Translations under genes and position numbers: made by a program
In this document: positions 1 to 6,447 of the stretch, piece after piece
Position numbering within the stretch: position 1 is the first letter of the stretch
Layout of the letters: each line of letters starts with the position of its first letter
Notes under the pieces: model-generated
Told to the model about the DNA's origin: nothing
Databases searched by the model: none
Seen by the model: only the letters and a program-made list of their open reading frames with translations
Assembly (NCBI GenBank): GCA_002439285.1
Contig: DJTQ01000261.1
Coordinates: 502-10,119 of the forward strand
Length of the DNA stretch: 9,618 bases
Source: Paenibacillaceae bacterium UBA6304
GTDB lineage: Bacteria; Bacillota; Bacilli; Paenibacillales; Paenibacillaceae
Direction of reading: 5' to 3'

Positions 1-22
1 AAAAACGCCTGACGGCGTCTTT
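1..22 (-). terminator. Rho-independent terminator at window edge
   Basis: A 5-bp perfect stem (ACGCC, loop of four, GGCGT) is followed on the minus strand by at least five T. On the plus strand the tail is only TCTTT, so termination is best for minus-strand transcription, although the hairpin could serve both directions. No intact gene feeds it inside the window. The nearest minus-strand candidate is the broken remnant ending at 179. The hairpin touches the window edge, so the full T-tract cannot be seen. Confidence 0.55.
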
Positions 23-49
23 GGGGTTCGGACTTCTACGTTTGTGCGT

Positions 50-174
50 GAGGAGGGATGGGTATGGGATTTCACCCGCTGTTAAAGTCGTGTTCTTATT
101 GAATTTATTATAAGGTCAGAACACGACTTTAAAGGCGGGCCGTAAACTTTCCACCCCATACCCATTCCCTCTTC
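50..174. repeat. Long imperfect inverted repeat (MITE-like or large hairpin)
   Basis: The core is a perfect 15-bp inverted repeat (82-96 against 118-132) around a 21-base AT-rich loop. Outside it, CCCGC (75-79) faces GCGGG (135-139). Further out, an 11-bp ATGGGTATGGG block on the left is matched by its complement on the right, with flanking GA-rich bases also roughly complementary. The two arms are about 47 and 57 bases, with one asymmetric insertion in the right arm near 141-152. No T-tract follows, so this is not a standard terminator. It could be a palindromic miniature element or a structured RNA end. No target-site duplication was recognised. Confidence 0.6.
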
Positions 175-178
175 TATT

Positions 179-359
179 CTACATCGCGTATACATCATAG
201 TGACGGATCATCTTGAATTGTCCATCCTTTGGCATTAGACGACTCCATTCTTCTGTCCCACCGCAAGAACAGGGCGCGCAAACGAAAGGGGTGTCCCAAA
301 AGTCATCTTAGTTGGCTGAATGACACCTCCTTCCTCCTGACCAAGCTTACTTTCACCAT
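179..359 (-). pseudogene. Frameshifted small coding remnant with Cys-rich motif
   Basis: On the minus strand an AAGGGAGGAG ribosome binding site, six bases from an ATG at 359-357, opens an 18-codon frame that ends at TGA (305-303). One frame over (+1), a 43-codon open stretch (307-182, stop TAG 181-179) reads like true protein: a C-x2-C-x-C-G-G cluster, then TEEWSRLMPKDG and a Tyr/His-rich tail. Joining the frames gives a protein of about 60 residues. I read it as a decayed gene with a small indel near 303-308, possibly the zinc-finger C-terminus of a transposase. In-frame GTG at 326-324 is an alternative start. A translated frameshift is possible but there is no recognised slippery site. The family is not firmly identified. 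Confidence 0.45.
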
Positions 360-401
360 GTCGCTCTCCTCCCTTGGCTCACCAGACCGCTCTATGAAGA
401 T

Positions 402-586
402 TAACTGGAAAACCTACAGTTATTTCACGCGGTAGGCCGGGTCCGGACAAGCTAACTGGAAATCCTACAGTTAATTTAGTCACTTGCAGCGAAAAGAGCG
501 GAAATGATAAGAATTAACTGTACAAATTACAGCTAAGTATCCAGAATGACGGGATTCACGGTAATTAACTGTAGGTAATACAGTTA
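402..586. repeat. Array of four 21-bp palindromes (TAACTG-N9-CAGTTA)
   Basis: Four units lie at 402-422, 453-473, 515-535 and 566-586. Each has the arms TAACTG and CAGTTA (CAGCTA in the third) exactly nine bases apart. The first two units differ at one base in 21. The last two extend the symmetry to TAACTGTA and TACAGTTA with five central bases. Start-to-start distances are 51, 62 and 51 bp, and the intervening sequences (30, 41 and 30 bp) are unrelated. The array sits upstream of the minus-strand remnant that begins at 359. It may be a dispersed palindromic repeat family or a set of operator sites; the sequence alone does not decide. Confidence 0.75.
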
Positions 587-665
587 GTTTGCTCCCAACA
601 ACGCAACAACGCTCACTCCTATCGATCCCAACGGTGAATGCATGAATTTAATGGTTACTGGAAAG

Positions 666-827
666 TTAGTTAAACCCTCCTCGTTTGCTATCATGGCATC
701 CTTCACATACCAACAACGTAAATCCGTTCTTAGGGTTTCTACAACCAAGAAATCTCTGCACTTCCTTAGACACACCTGGCTGTATTCGACCTTGATATTT
801 AGTTTCGAACGATGACTCCTTTAGAAT
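666..827 (-). pseudogene. Remnant of IS91-type transposase N-terminus
   Basis: Reading the minus strand from about 827 to the stop at 668-666 gives roughly 53 codons without interruption. They contain a basic segment with RIQPGVSKEVQRFLGCRNPK followed by NGF and LLVCEGCHDSKR. This Cys-x(n)-G-x(4)-C-x2-C-H pattern is what I remember of the N-terminal zinc-binding domain of IS91-family transposases, where it is normally followed by a Cys-Lys-x-Arg-Phe-Cys stretch. Here homology breaks off directly after SKR and a stop follows. No ATG, GTG or TTG is suitably placed; an ATT codon at 827-825 sits where a start would be expected. The open frame continues upstream to about 909, but that part is less protein-like. 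The assignment is from memory of the family. Confidence 0.5.
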
Positions 828-910
828 GCTCGTTCGTCTCCCTGAATCAAAGGATAATGTATTTGCAAGTAAAGAGGCAGTACTCGAAAATTTATATAAT
901 GTTCTATAAT

Positions 911-953
911 GCTAAAAAAGCCGCCCCGGATTCTCCCGAATCCTGCGGACGGC
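911..953 (-). terminator. Terminator of the leuCD operon
   Basis: Just past the leuD stop on the minus strand there is a GC-rich hairpin. GGATTC (928-933) pairs with GAATCC (938-943), and outer GCCG-CC pairs with GG-CGGC with small mismatches. It is followed by six T (plus-strand A at 914-919). This is a standard Rho-independent terminator 26 bases beyond leuD. Confidence 0.85.
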
Positions 954-978
954 CTGGATAATATAATTATCAAATTGA

Positions 979-1569
979 TTAGGCGAACTTCTTCGCCTCG
1001 TAAGCGGAGATCAAATCTTCATGCTGAAGCGTAAGTCCGATATCGTCCAATCCTTGTAGCAGAAATTGGCGGCGATGCTCGTCGAGATCGAATTGGATCG
1101 TCAGGCCCAAAGCATCCGAGATCGTCTTGTTCTCCAGATCAATCGTCAATTGGTAGCCTTCATTCGCTGCCGTACGCTGGAACAATTCCTCAACCTGCTC
1201 TTCGGACAGTTTGATCGGCAGAATCCCGTTCTTAAAACAGTTATTGTAAAAAATATCGGCAAAGGACGGTGCGATCACGCAGCGAAAGCCGTAATCGAGG
1301 ATCGCCCAAGGAGCATGCTCCCGGGAGGAGCCACAGCCGAAGTTAACGCGCGAAATCAGGACGGATGCTCCCTCATAACGCGGTTTGTTGAGCTCAAACT
1401 CCGGATTGACGTTGCCCTCGGTATCAAAACGCCATTCAAAGAACAAAAACTGTCCAAACCCGGTACGTTCAATACGTTTCAAGAATTGTTTCGGTATAAT
1501 TGCGTCGGTGTCGACATTCACGCGGTCCACTGGACCAACGACACCGGTCATTTTTTTAAATGCTTCCAT
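979..1569 (-). CDS. leuD: 3-isopropylmalate dehydratase small subunit LeuD
   Basis: With LeuC it forms the isopropylmalate isomerase, which moves the hydroxyl of 2-isopropylmalate to give 3-isopropylmalate in leucine synthesis (cytoplasm). The 196-residue protein has the normal length for the family. The aconitase swivel domain is plain: [11 protein letters not shown] at residues 21-31, and the substrate-loop signature [15 protein letters not shown] at 76-90, followed by [19 protein letters not shown]. Translation starts at ATG 1569-1567, with GAGGGGAG nine bases upstream. It lies 27 bases after leuC on the same strand, so the two are one operon, closed by the hairpin at 911-953. No damage is seen. 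Confidence 0.97.
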   Translation of the reverse strand: MEAFKKMTGVVGPVDRVNVDTDAIIPKQFLKRIERTGFGQFLFFEWRFDTEGNVNPEFELNKPRYEGASVLISRVNFGCGSSREHAPWAILDYGFRCVIAPSFADIFYNNCFKNGILPIKLSEEQVEELFQRTAANEGYQLTIDLENKTISDALGLTIQFDLDEHRRQFLLQGLDDIGLTLQHEDLISAYEAKKFA

Positions 1570-1596
1570 GGTAGGATTCTCCCCTCTTCGGCTTGG

Positions 1597-3021
1597 TTAG
1601 CTTACGACTTCGCTCTTTACATTCCACTCGCGCACATCGACGAAACGCCCTTTGATTGCCGCTGCCGCTGCCATTGCCGGCGATACAAGATGCGTTCTAC
1701 CGCCACGGCCTTGACGGCCTTCGAAGTTACGGTTGGAAGTGGAAGCGCAGCGCTGACCCGGCTGAAGCACATCGGGGTTCATCGCCAGACACATACTGCA
1801 GCCGGCTTCGCGCCATTCAAATCCGGCTTCGATAAACACTTTGTCGAGCCCTTCCTTCTCCGCTTGGATCTTAACGCGGCCGGATCCCGGCACTACGATC
1901 GCAGTCACTTTATCGGACACCTTGTAGCCTTTGGCAACTTCAGCCGCCGCGCGCAAATCCTCAATCCGTCCGTTAGTGCAGGACCCGATAAACACGTAGT
2001 CGATTTCGATATCGGTCATCGCCGTTCCCGGAGTGAGACCCATATATTCAAGCGCCTTCTCGGCTGCTTTCCGTTCGTTGTCGGATGTAAAATCCGCCGG
2101 GTTCGGCACGCTATTGCTGATGCTAGTGCCCATGCCCGGGCTTGTTCCCCAGGTTACTTGAGGAATCAAGGAGTCCACATCAAAGTCGACGACGCGGTCA
2201 TACTCGGCTCCTTCATCGGTAGTCAGTTCTTTCCAAACTGCGACGGCAGCTTCGAAAGCTTCTCCTTGAGGCACATGTTCACGACCGCGCAAATAGTTGA
2301 ACGTCGTCTCATCCGGCGCGATCAGTCCGGCTCTCGCTCCGGCTTCGATCGACATATTGCAGACAGTCATGCGCTCTTCCATCGACAGCTCACGGATCGC
2401 TTCTCCGGTATATTCGATAACATAGCCGGTCGCAAAATCCGTTCCGTACTGGGCGATAACGCCGAGGATCAAATCCTTGGCCGTCACGCCAGGTTTGCGT
2501 TTGCCGACGAAACGAACTTCCAGCGTTTTCGCTTTGGCTTGTTGCAGACATTGGGTCGCGAGTACATGCTCAACTTCGCTCGTTCCGATCCCGAAAGCGA
2601 GTGCCCCGAACGCCCCATGCGTAGAGGTGTGGCTATCGCCGCAAACGATCGTTTTGCCGGGATGCGTCAGTCCGAGTTCAGGCCCCATGACGTGAACGAC
2701 GCCCTGATCGATCGTATCCAAATCGTACAAAGTAACGCCGAAGTCGCGACAGTTTTGAGACAAGGTGTCGATCTGCTGCTTGGAAATCGGATCTGAAATA
2801 TTGTAACGGTCTTTCGTCGGAACGTTATGATCCATTGTTGCAAAAGTAAGCTCTGGACGGCGCACCTTGCGCCCGCTAAGACGTAAGCCTTCAAAAGCCT
2901 GCGGCGAAGTTACTTCATGAACGAGATGTAAATCGATATACAGAATGCTTGGCTTTCCTTCTTCCTGATAGATTACGTGATTATCCCAAATTTTCTCATA
3001 CATTGTCTTTTTGCTGGTCAT
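1597..3021 (-). CDS. leuC: 3-isopropylmalate dehydratase large subunit LeuC
   Basis: This is the iron-sulfur subunit of isopropylmalate isomerase, the second step of leucine synthesis. From the start chosen here it has 474 residues, usual for bacterial LeuC. The [4Fe-4S] cysteines are visible as Cys348 (IGSCTNGR) and Cys408/Cys411 ([11 protein letters not shown]); [14 protein letters not shown] lies near residues 127-140. The frame is open up to an ATG at 3051, but that has no ribosome binding site. ATG 3021-3019 has GGGGTG seven bases upstream and gives the family N-terminus [13 protein letters not shown]. It is the first gene of leuCD. leuA and leuB are not in the window, so the leucine genes are split in this genome or lie elsewhere. 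A promoter and a LysR-type site lie upstream. Confidence 0.96.
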   Translation of the reverse strand: MTSKKTMYEKIWDNHVIYQEEGKPSILYIDLHLVHEVTSPQAFEGLRLSGRKVRRPELTFATMDHNVPTKDRYNISDPISKQQIDTLSQNCRDFGVTLYDLDTIDQGVVHVMGPELGLTHPGKTIVCGDSHTSTHGAFGALAFGIGTSEVEHVLATQCLQQAKAKTLEVRFVGKRKPGVTAKDLILGVIAQYGTDFATGYVIEYTGEAIRELSMEERMTVCNMSIEAGARAGLIAPDETTFNYLRGREHVPQGEAFEAAVAVWKELTTDEGAEYDRVVDFDVDSLIPQVTWGTSPGMGTSISNSVPNPADFTSDNERKAAEKALEYMGLTPGTAMTDIEIDYVFIGSCTNGRIEDLRAAAEVAKGYKVSDKVTAIVVPGSGRVKIQAEKEGLDKVFIEAGFEWREAGCSMCLAMNPDVLQPGQRCASTSNRNFEGRQGRGGRTHLVSPAMAAAAAIKGRFVDVREWNVKSEVVS

Positions 3022-3122
3022 AGAATTCACCCCACACAAGAATTCGAACATGCGACGAAACAGAAAACGGTATTAGATGGAAACTTGTTCCTGAATAAAG
3101 TTCTGCTCGTCTTGTTGAAATT

Positions 3123-3152
3123 AATATAACATCCCGCGTCTCATTGATCCAA
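3123..3152 (-). promoter_or_regulatory. Candidate leuCD promoter
   Basis: On the minus strand TTGGAT (3152-3147) and TATATT (3128-3123, five of six consensus bases) are 18 bases apart. This predicts a transcription start near 3116 and a leader of about 95 bases before leuC. The -35 matches consensus at only three of six positions, which fits an activator-dependent promoter. The leader shows no T-box and no Leu-rich leader peptide. Confidence 0.5.
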
Positions 3153-3162
3153 GATATAAAAA

Positions 3163-3188
3163 CTATAATTGTAATAGGTTAAACCTAT
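3163..3188. promoter_or_regulatory. LysR-type operator array upstream of leuC
   Basis: The sequence reads CTAT-N7-ATAG-N7-CTAT, so half-sites repeat every 11 bp, about one helical turn. The right pair (3174-3188) is a perfect 7-bp inverted repeat around one central base and has the T-N11-A form typical of LysR-type regulator sites. The array ends 11 bp upstream of the proposed leuC -35, about 48-72 bases before the predicted start of transcription. That is where such activators normally bind. A LysR-type gene lies about 1.1 kb away at 4255-5163, but nothing in the sequence proves that it is the one binding here. Confidence 0.5.
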
Positions 3189-3199
3189 AGAATGCATCT

Positions 3200-3245
3200 A
3201 AAAAAAGAAGCGGCGCAATCTCTACAGATCACATCGCTCCTTAAG
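3200..3245 (-). terminator. Terminator after the small zinc-ribbon gene
   Basis: On the minus strand a roughly 16-bp stem with several G-T pairs and one mismatch (AAGGAGCG at one foot, CGCCGCTT at the other) ends in seven T (plus-strand A 3200-3206). It lies about 40 bases after the stop of the 78-residue gene and separates that unit from the leuC promoter. Confidence 0.7.
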
Positions 3246-3286
3246 TTTTGAGACTCATTTATCTGCGCATCCAAACACGCTGCCGA

Positions 3287-3523
3287 TTAGGGTTTCCATT
3301 TATGTTTGCAGTCCGTACAGCGGTTCACTCTCGGCATCATAAAACTGAATAAAGATACGATAATAAAAAGGAATCCCAAGATCAACATCGGCCAGAAAAC
3401 AAGCAAACCGATCCACAGTAAAATGCCGCCACAGGCAAACCACAGCAGAAAATAAAACAACTTACTCCGGGTTACCACCTTATCGGATTTACATCTTGGG
3501 CATGTTTCCCACACATCTGACAT
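3287..3523 (-). CDS. Small membrane protein with split zinc-ribbon
   Basis: A 78-residue protein of unknown function. Cys8-x2-Cys11 (CPRC) at the N-terminus and Cys69-x2-Cys72 (CTDC) at the C-terminus look like the two halves of one zinc-ribbon. Between them lie two strongly hydrophobic segments (about residues 22-42 and 44-63), joined by a Trp-Pro turn. This layout places both Cys pairs on the same side of the membrane, where they could fold together; that is an inference. Start ATG 3523-3521 has AGAGGAG eight bases upstream. It follows the signal peptidase gene by 47 bases on the same strand with no terminator between, so they are probably co-transcribed, and it ends before a good terminator. 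I do not recognise a named family. Confidence 0.8.
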   Translation of the reverse strand: MSDVWETCPRCKSDKVVTRSKLFYFLLWFACGGILLWIGLLVFWPMLILGFLFIIVSLFSFMMPRVNRCTDCKHKWKP

Positions 3524-3570
3524 TTCTTTCTCTCCTCTGTCGTAGCCTCTACCTTACGGAAATTCCGCAA

Positions 3571-4125
3571 TTAGAACGAATCGATTCCCATGACATGGTC
3601 CGTCGGTACCGGGCCGATATTCCGGCTGTCATTGCTGTTGTTACGGTTGTCGCCCATGACAAAGATGTGATCCGCCGGAACTTCCCAGATCTGATTAATC
3701 CCGCTCTCCATGCGTTCTTTGATGTAAGGCTCGCTCAATGCCTCGCCGTTCCGGTAAACCTCACCGTCTCTGACTTCGATCGTGTCGCCCGGCAATCCGA
3801 TTACTCTTTTGACGTAAAAAATTTCATCTTCTTTAGTTCCGGAGAGCAGCTTGATCAGCGGATGTTCCCGGAAATCATCCATCATTGAGCGCTCGCGGTC
3901 GACGCGGCTGTCGATGATAACGATATCTCCATACTCCGGAAGTTTATCTAGCGCATGCTTTACTTTCCAGGCATATATCCGCTGATTATCATTAAGCGTC
4001 GGCTCCATGGAATGTCCATCTACTTTGTAGGGCTGAATAATAAAAATGCCGATAATTAGACTGAGCACAAAACCGATTACGACAGCAATGCCCCATCCCT
4101 GTATCTCTTTCCATATCTTCCTCAA
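3571..4125 (-). CDS. lepB: Type I signal peptidase (SipS-like)
   Basis: A membrane-anchored serine protease that removes signal peptides from exported proteins outside the membrane. From a TTG start it has 184 residues: one membrane segment at about 11-30, catalytic Ser39 in GHSMEPT, catalytic Lys106 in YVKRVIGLPGD, and the GDNRNNSNDSR box near the C-terminus. TTG 4125-4123 is chosen because GGAGG lies eight bases upstream. The upstream ATG (4167-4165) has no ribosome binding site and abuts the likely -10 box. A start at 4176 would give 201 residues. The Ser-Lys spacing (67) is longer than the 40 I recall for B. subtilis SipS (Ser43/Lys83), because of an insert around RVDRERSMMDDFREHPLIK. The tail after GPVPTDHVMG is short. 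Confidence 0.9.
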   Translation of the reverse strand: MRKIWKEIQGWGIAVVIGFVLSLIIGIFIIQPYKVDGHSMEPTLNDNQRIYAWKVKHALDKLPEYGDIVIIDSRVDRERSMMDDFREHPLIKLLSGTKEDEIFYVKRVIGLPGDTIEVRDGEVYRNGEALSEPYIKERMESGINQIWEVPADHIFVMGDNRNNSNDSRNIGPVPTDHVMGIDSF

Positions 4126-4158
4126 CTCCCCTACCTCCACCGCTTTCAATTTGAATCT

Positions 4159-4188
4159 ATTATACATGGAAAACAAGGTTCATACCAA
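4159..4188 (-). promoter_or_regulatory. Candidate promoter of the signal peptidase unit
   Basis: On the minus strand TTGGTA (4188-4183, four of six consensus) and a perfect TATAAT (4164-4159) are 18 bases apart. Transcription would begin near 4152, downstream of the ATG at 4167-4165, which supports the TTG start at 4125 for the peptidase. Confidence 0.55.
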
Positions 4189-4204
4189 ATAGATGGCTAT
4201 AGGA

Positions 4205-4210
4205 TATAAT
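4205..4210 (+). promoter_or_regulatory. Candidate -10 box of the LysR-type gene
   Basis: A perfect TATAAT lies 44 bases before the start codon of the LysR-type gene. No good -35 is seen at 17-18 bp; the space there (about 4181-4187) overlaps the -35 of the divergent signal peptidase promoter. The two promoters would therefore overlap back to back. Confidence 0.4.
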
Positions 4211-4254
4211 ACTGGTAGATAATAATTCAATGAAACTTCACGAGGTGAAAATCA

Positions 4255-5150
4255 ATGGAACTCCGTCAGCTTCAATATACTATACAAATCGCCGAGGAGC
4301 GGAATTTCTCACGGGCCGCAGATAAGCTTCATATCGCCCAGCCTTCGCTCAGCCAACAGCTGTCCAAACTGGAACAGGAGCTAGGCGTTAAGCTGTTCCA
4401 GCGCAATACAAGTACCGTCGAACTGACACATGCCGGGGCCAGTTTTATTGAGCATGCCCGGAAAATCATGGACGCAGTAGAGCAGTTGCGCCAGGAAATG
4501 GATGACATTTCACAACTGCGTGCCGGGCGGGTCGTCATCGGCAGCATGCCGATTACTGGATCGCATCTGCTACCCTATGTCTTACCCGCATTTAATGTTG
4601 CTTACCCGGACATCCAAGTGACGCTATTGGAAGACACTTCCTTAAATTTGGAGAAGCTGACCGCTGGTGGAGGAACCGATCTTAGCCTTCTATCCCTCCC
4701 GCTTCAGGAACCCAGTCTTACGTACGAGCCGATTGGCGAGGAAATTATCGATTTGGCCGTTCCTCCGCAGCACCCTTTGGCAGCGCTGGAGAGCAGCCCG
4801 GGCGGAGTCGCCATGGAGCAATTAAAAGACGAACCTTTCATCGTACTTAAAAAAGGTCAAGGCTTTCGCAAGCTGACCATGGACCTGTGCCGGGGCGCGG
4901 GTTTTGAGCCGAATGTCGTCTTTGAGAGCAACAATATCGAAACCGTGCAATCGCTGGTAGCTGCCGGAATGGGGATTACCCTCGTGCCAAGGTTTATCGC
5001 CCGAGCCAAGCGAAGCGAGTTGATCCCGGTGTATCTCCCACTGTCTTCCTCTCCAAGCCGGACGCTGGTGATCGCATATCGTCGCGGCCGTTATCTATCC
5101 AAAGCAGCGGAAGCATTCATCGATACTTTTAAAACAACGCTGCAGCAGCG

Positions 5151-5163
<13 letters not shown>
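4255..5163 (+). CDS. LysR-type transcriptional regulator
   Basis: A 302-residue DNA-binding regulator of normal length for the LysR family. The winged helix-turn-helix is at residues 1-60 (MELRQLQYTIQIAEERNFSR, then AADKLHIAQPSLSQQLSKLE). A linker helix follows to about 90, and a periplasmic-binding-like effector domain runs from about 91 to 296, starting VVIGSMPITGSHLLPYVLP. Start ATG 4255 has GAGGTG seven bases upstream. It is transcribed away from the signal peptidase gene and runs into the nitrilase-like gene, overlapping its end by 13 bp. The effector and targets are unknown. LysR-type proteins often regulate a neighbouring promoter, and a matching site lies upstream of leuC, but that gene is not its direct neighbour. 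Confidence 0.93.
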
Positions 5164-5960
<797 letters not shown>

Positions 5961-6019
5961 CCATCCATCTTCCTTTCCGATTCAACGCTGACTAAGAACA
6001 CGGATACAAACCTGACTTC

Positions 6020-6048
6020 ATCATAAAGGCCGGTCTGAATCCGCACAA
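6020..6048 (-). promoter_or_regulatory. Possible promoter of the nitrilase-like gene
   Basis: On the minus strand TTGTGC (6048-6043) and TATGAT (6025-6020, five of six consensus) are 17 bases apart, which would give a leader of about 55 bases. The -35 is weak, so this is only a candidate. Confidence 0.35.
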
Positions 6049-6111
6049 GCATGCAAGACCGAAAAGCAGATCGCAATCCGAAATTGGTATGGTCTTATTC
6101 GCCTTTTTCTT

Positions 6112-6140
6112 TTGCAAAGCCTTGACTTGCATGGTATCCT
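6112..6140 (+). promoter_or_regulatory. Candidate proBAC promoter
   Basis: TTGCAA (6112-6117) and TATCCT (6135-6140) are 17 bases apart, and a TGG just before the -10 gives an extended -10 element. The predicted start near 6147 falls just before the 5' strand of T-box Stem I (6151), which fits. TTGACT at 6122 is a better -35 by itself but has no good -10 at the right distance. Confidence 0.5.
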
Positions 6141-6146
6141 ATCAGT

Positions 6147-6377
6147 AAAACGTGATGACGGGACCAGTAAGAGATGAAGCGGCCCCCAGAGAGCAGATTC
6201 CTTGGCTGGAAGAATTTGCACCCCGCGACACTCCGAACCCTATCCCCGAACGGCCGGCATCCAAGCCGGACAGCGCCCCTGTTACCGGGCACCCGAGTCG
6301 GATGATAAATCATCAATAAAGGTGGTACCGCGGAAGTCAAACTTTCGTCCTTTGCATGCAAAGGCGGGAGTTTTTTT
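6147..6377 (+). promoter_or_regulatory. T-box leader for tRNA-Pro controlling proBAC
   Basis: The RNA senses uncharged tRNA. Stem I closes with CGT (6151-6153) on ACG (6250-6252), then a GATGA K-turn strand (6154-6158), CGGG on CCCG, and a specifier loop with AGTA (6166-6169) facing GAA (6235-6237). GCGG on CCGC and an 8-bp apical stem (6192-6218) follow; CAGAGAG is at 6187-6193. The triplet after GAA is CCC (6238-6240) or, one base on, CCT followed by A; both are proline codons. Hairpins lie at 6254-6269, about 6275-6291 and 6301-6314. The antiterminator pairs AAAGG (6318-6322) with CCTTT (6349-6353), has the 7-base bulge TGGTACC (6323-6329) and a 7-bp upper helix (6330-6336 on 6342-6348). 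The T of TGGT matches a tRNA ending ACCA. Confidence 0.93.
6341..6377 (+). terminator. T-box terminator before proB
   Basis: ACTTTCG and CCTTTG pair with CAAAGG and CGGGAGT around a CATG loop, with one bulged T, followed by seven T (6371-6377). The stem uses CCTTT (6349-6353), which the antiterminator also needs, so the two folds exclude each other. Confidence 0.9.
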
Positions 6378-6447
6378 GTTTTACCTTTAATGAAAAGATG
6401 ATCTTTGAACAACCTCTATACGAATTATTTCATAAGGAGTGATCTCC

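Noticed and set aside
303..308. Programmed +1 frameshift (AGA TGA C), similar in idea to the prfB recoding site.
   Set aside because: There is no CTT TGA slip site and no ribosome-binding-like sequence three bases upstream of it. A decay indel explains the data more simply.
290..327. GGTGTC/GACACC inverted repeat resembling a transposon end.
   Set aside because: Only six bases pair, the sequence lies within the coding-like remnant, and no second end or target duplication is seen.
229..435. A 68-codon plus-strand open frame.
   Set aside because: It runs through a palindromic repeat, has no ribosome binding site, and opposes the coding-like minus-strand remnant.
402..586. CRISPR array (four repeats with spacers of 30, 41 and 30 bp).
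   Set aside because: The repeats are short, internally palindromic and diverge from one another, the spacers vary in length, and no cas genes are in the window.
584..775. A 63-codon minus-strand open frame starting at GTG.
   Set aside because: It is a shadow of the transposase-like frame one register over (666-827), which has the recognisable zinc-finger motif. The 63-codon frame has no ribosome binding site at a sensible distance.
1066..2796. A 576-codon open frame on the plus strand opposite leuC and leuD.
   Set aside because: It lies antisense to two well-conserved enzymes with intact motifs. Its translation has no recognisable domain and is rich in His/Arg, as expected from complementing codon-biased genes.
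3022..3051. Upstream ATG (3051-3049) as the leuC start.
   Set aside because: It has no ribosome binding site, while ATG 3021-3019 has GGGGTG at seven bases and gives the family N-terminus.
3022..3120. T-box or Leu-rich leader peptide in the leuC leader.
   Set aside because: No TGGNACCGCG core, no terminator hairpin with T-tract, and no short Leu-rich frame with a ribosome binding site are visible.
6439..6441. In-frame GTG as the proB start.
   Set aside because: It overlaps the AAGGAG ribosome binding site used by ATG 6448.
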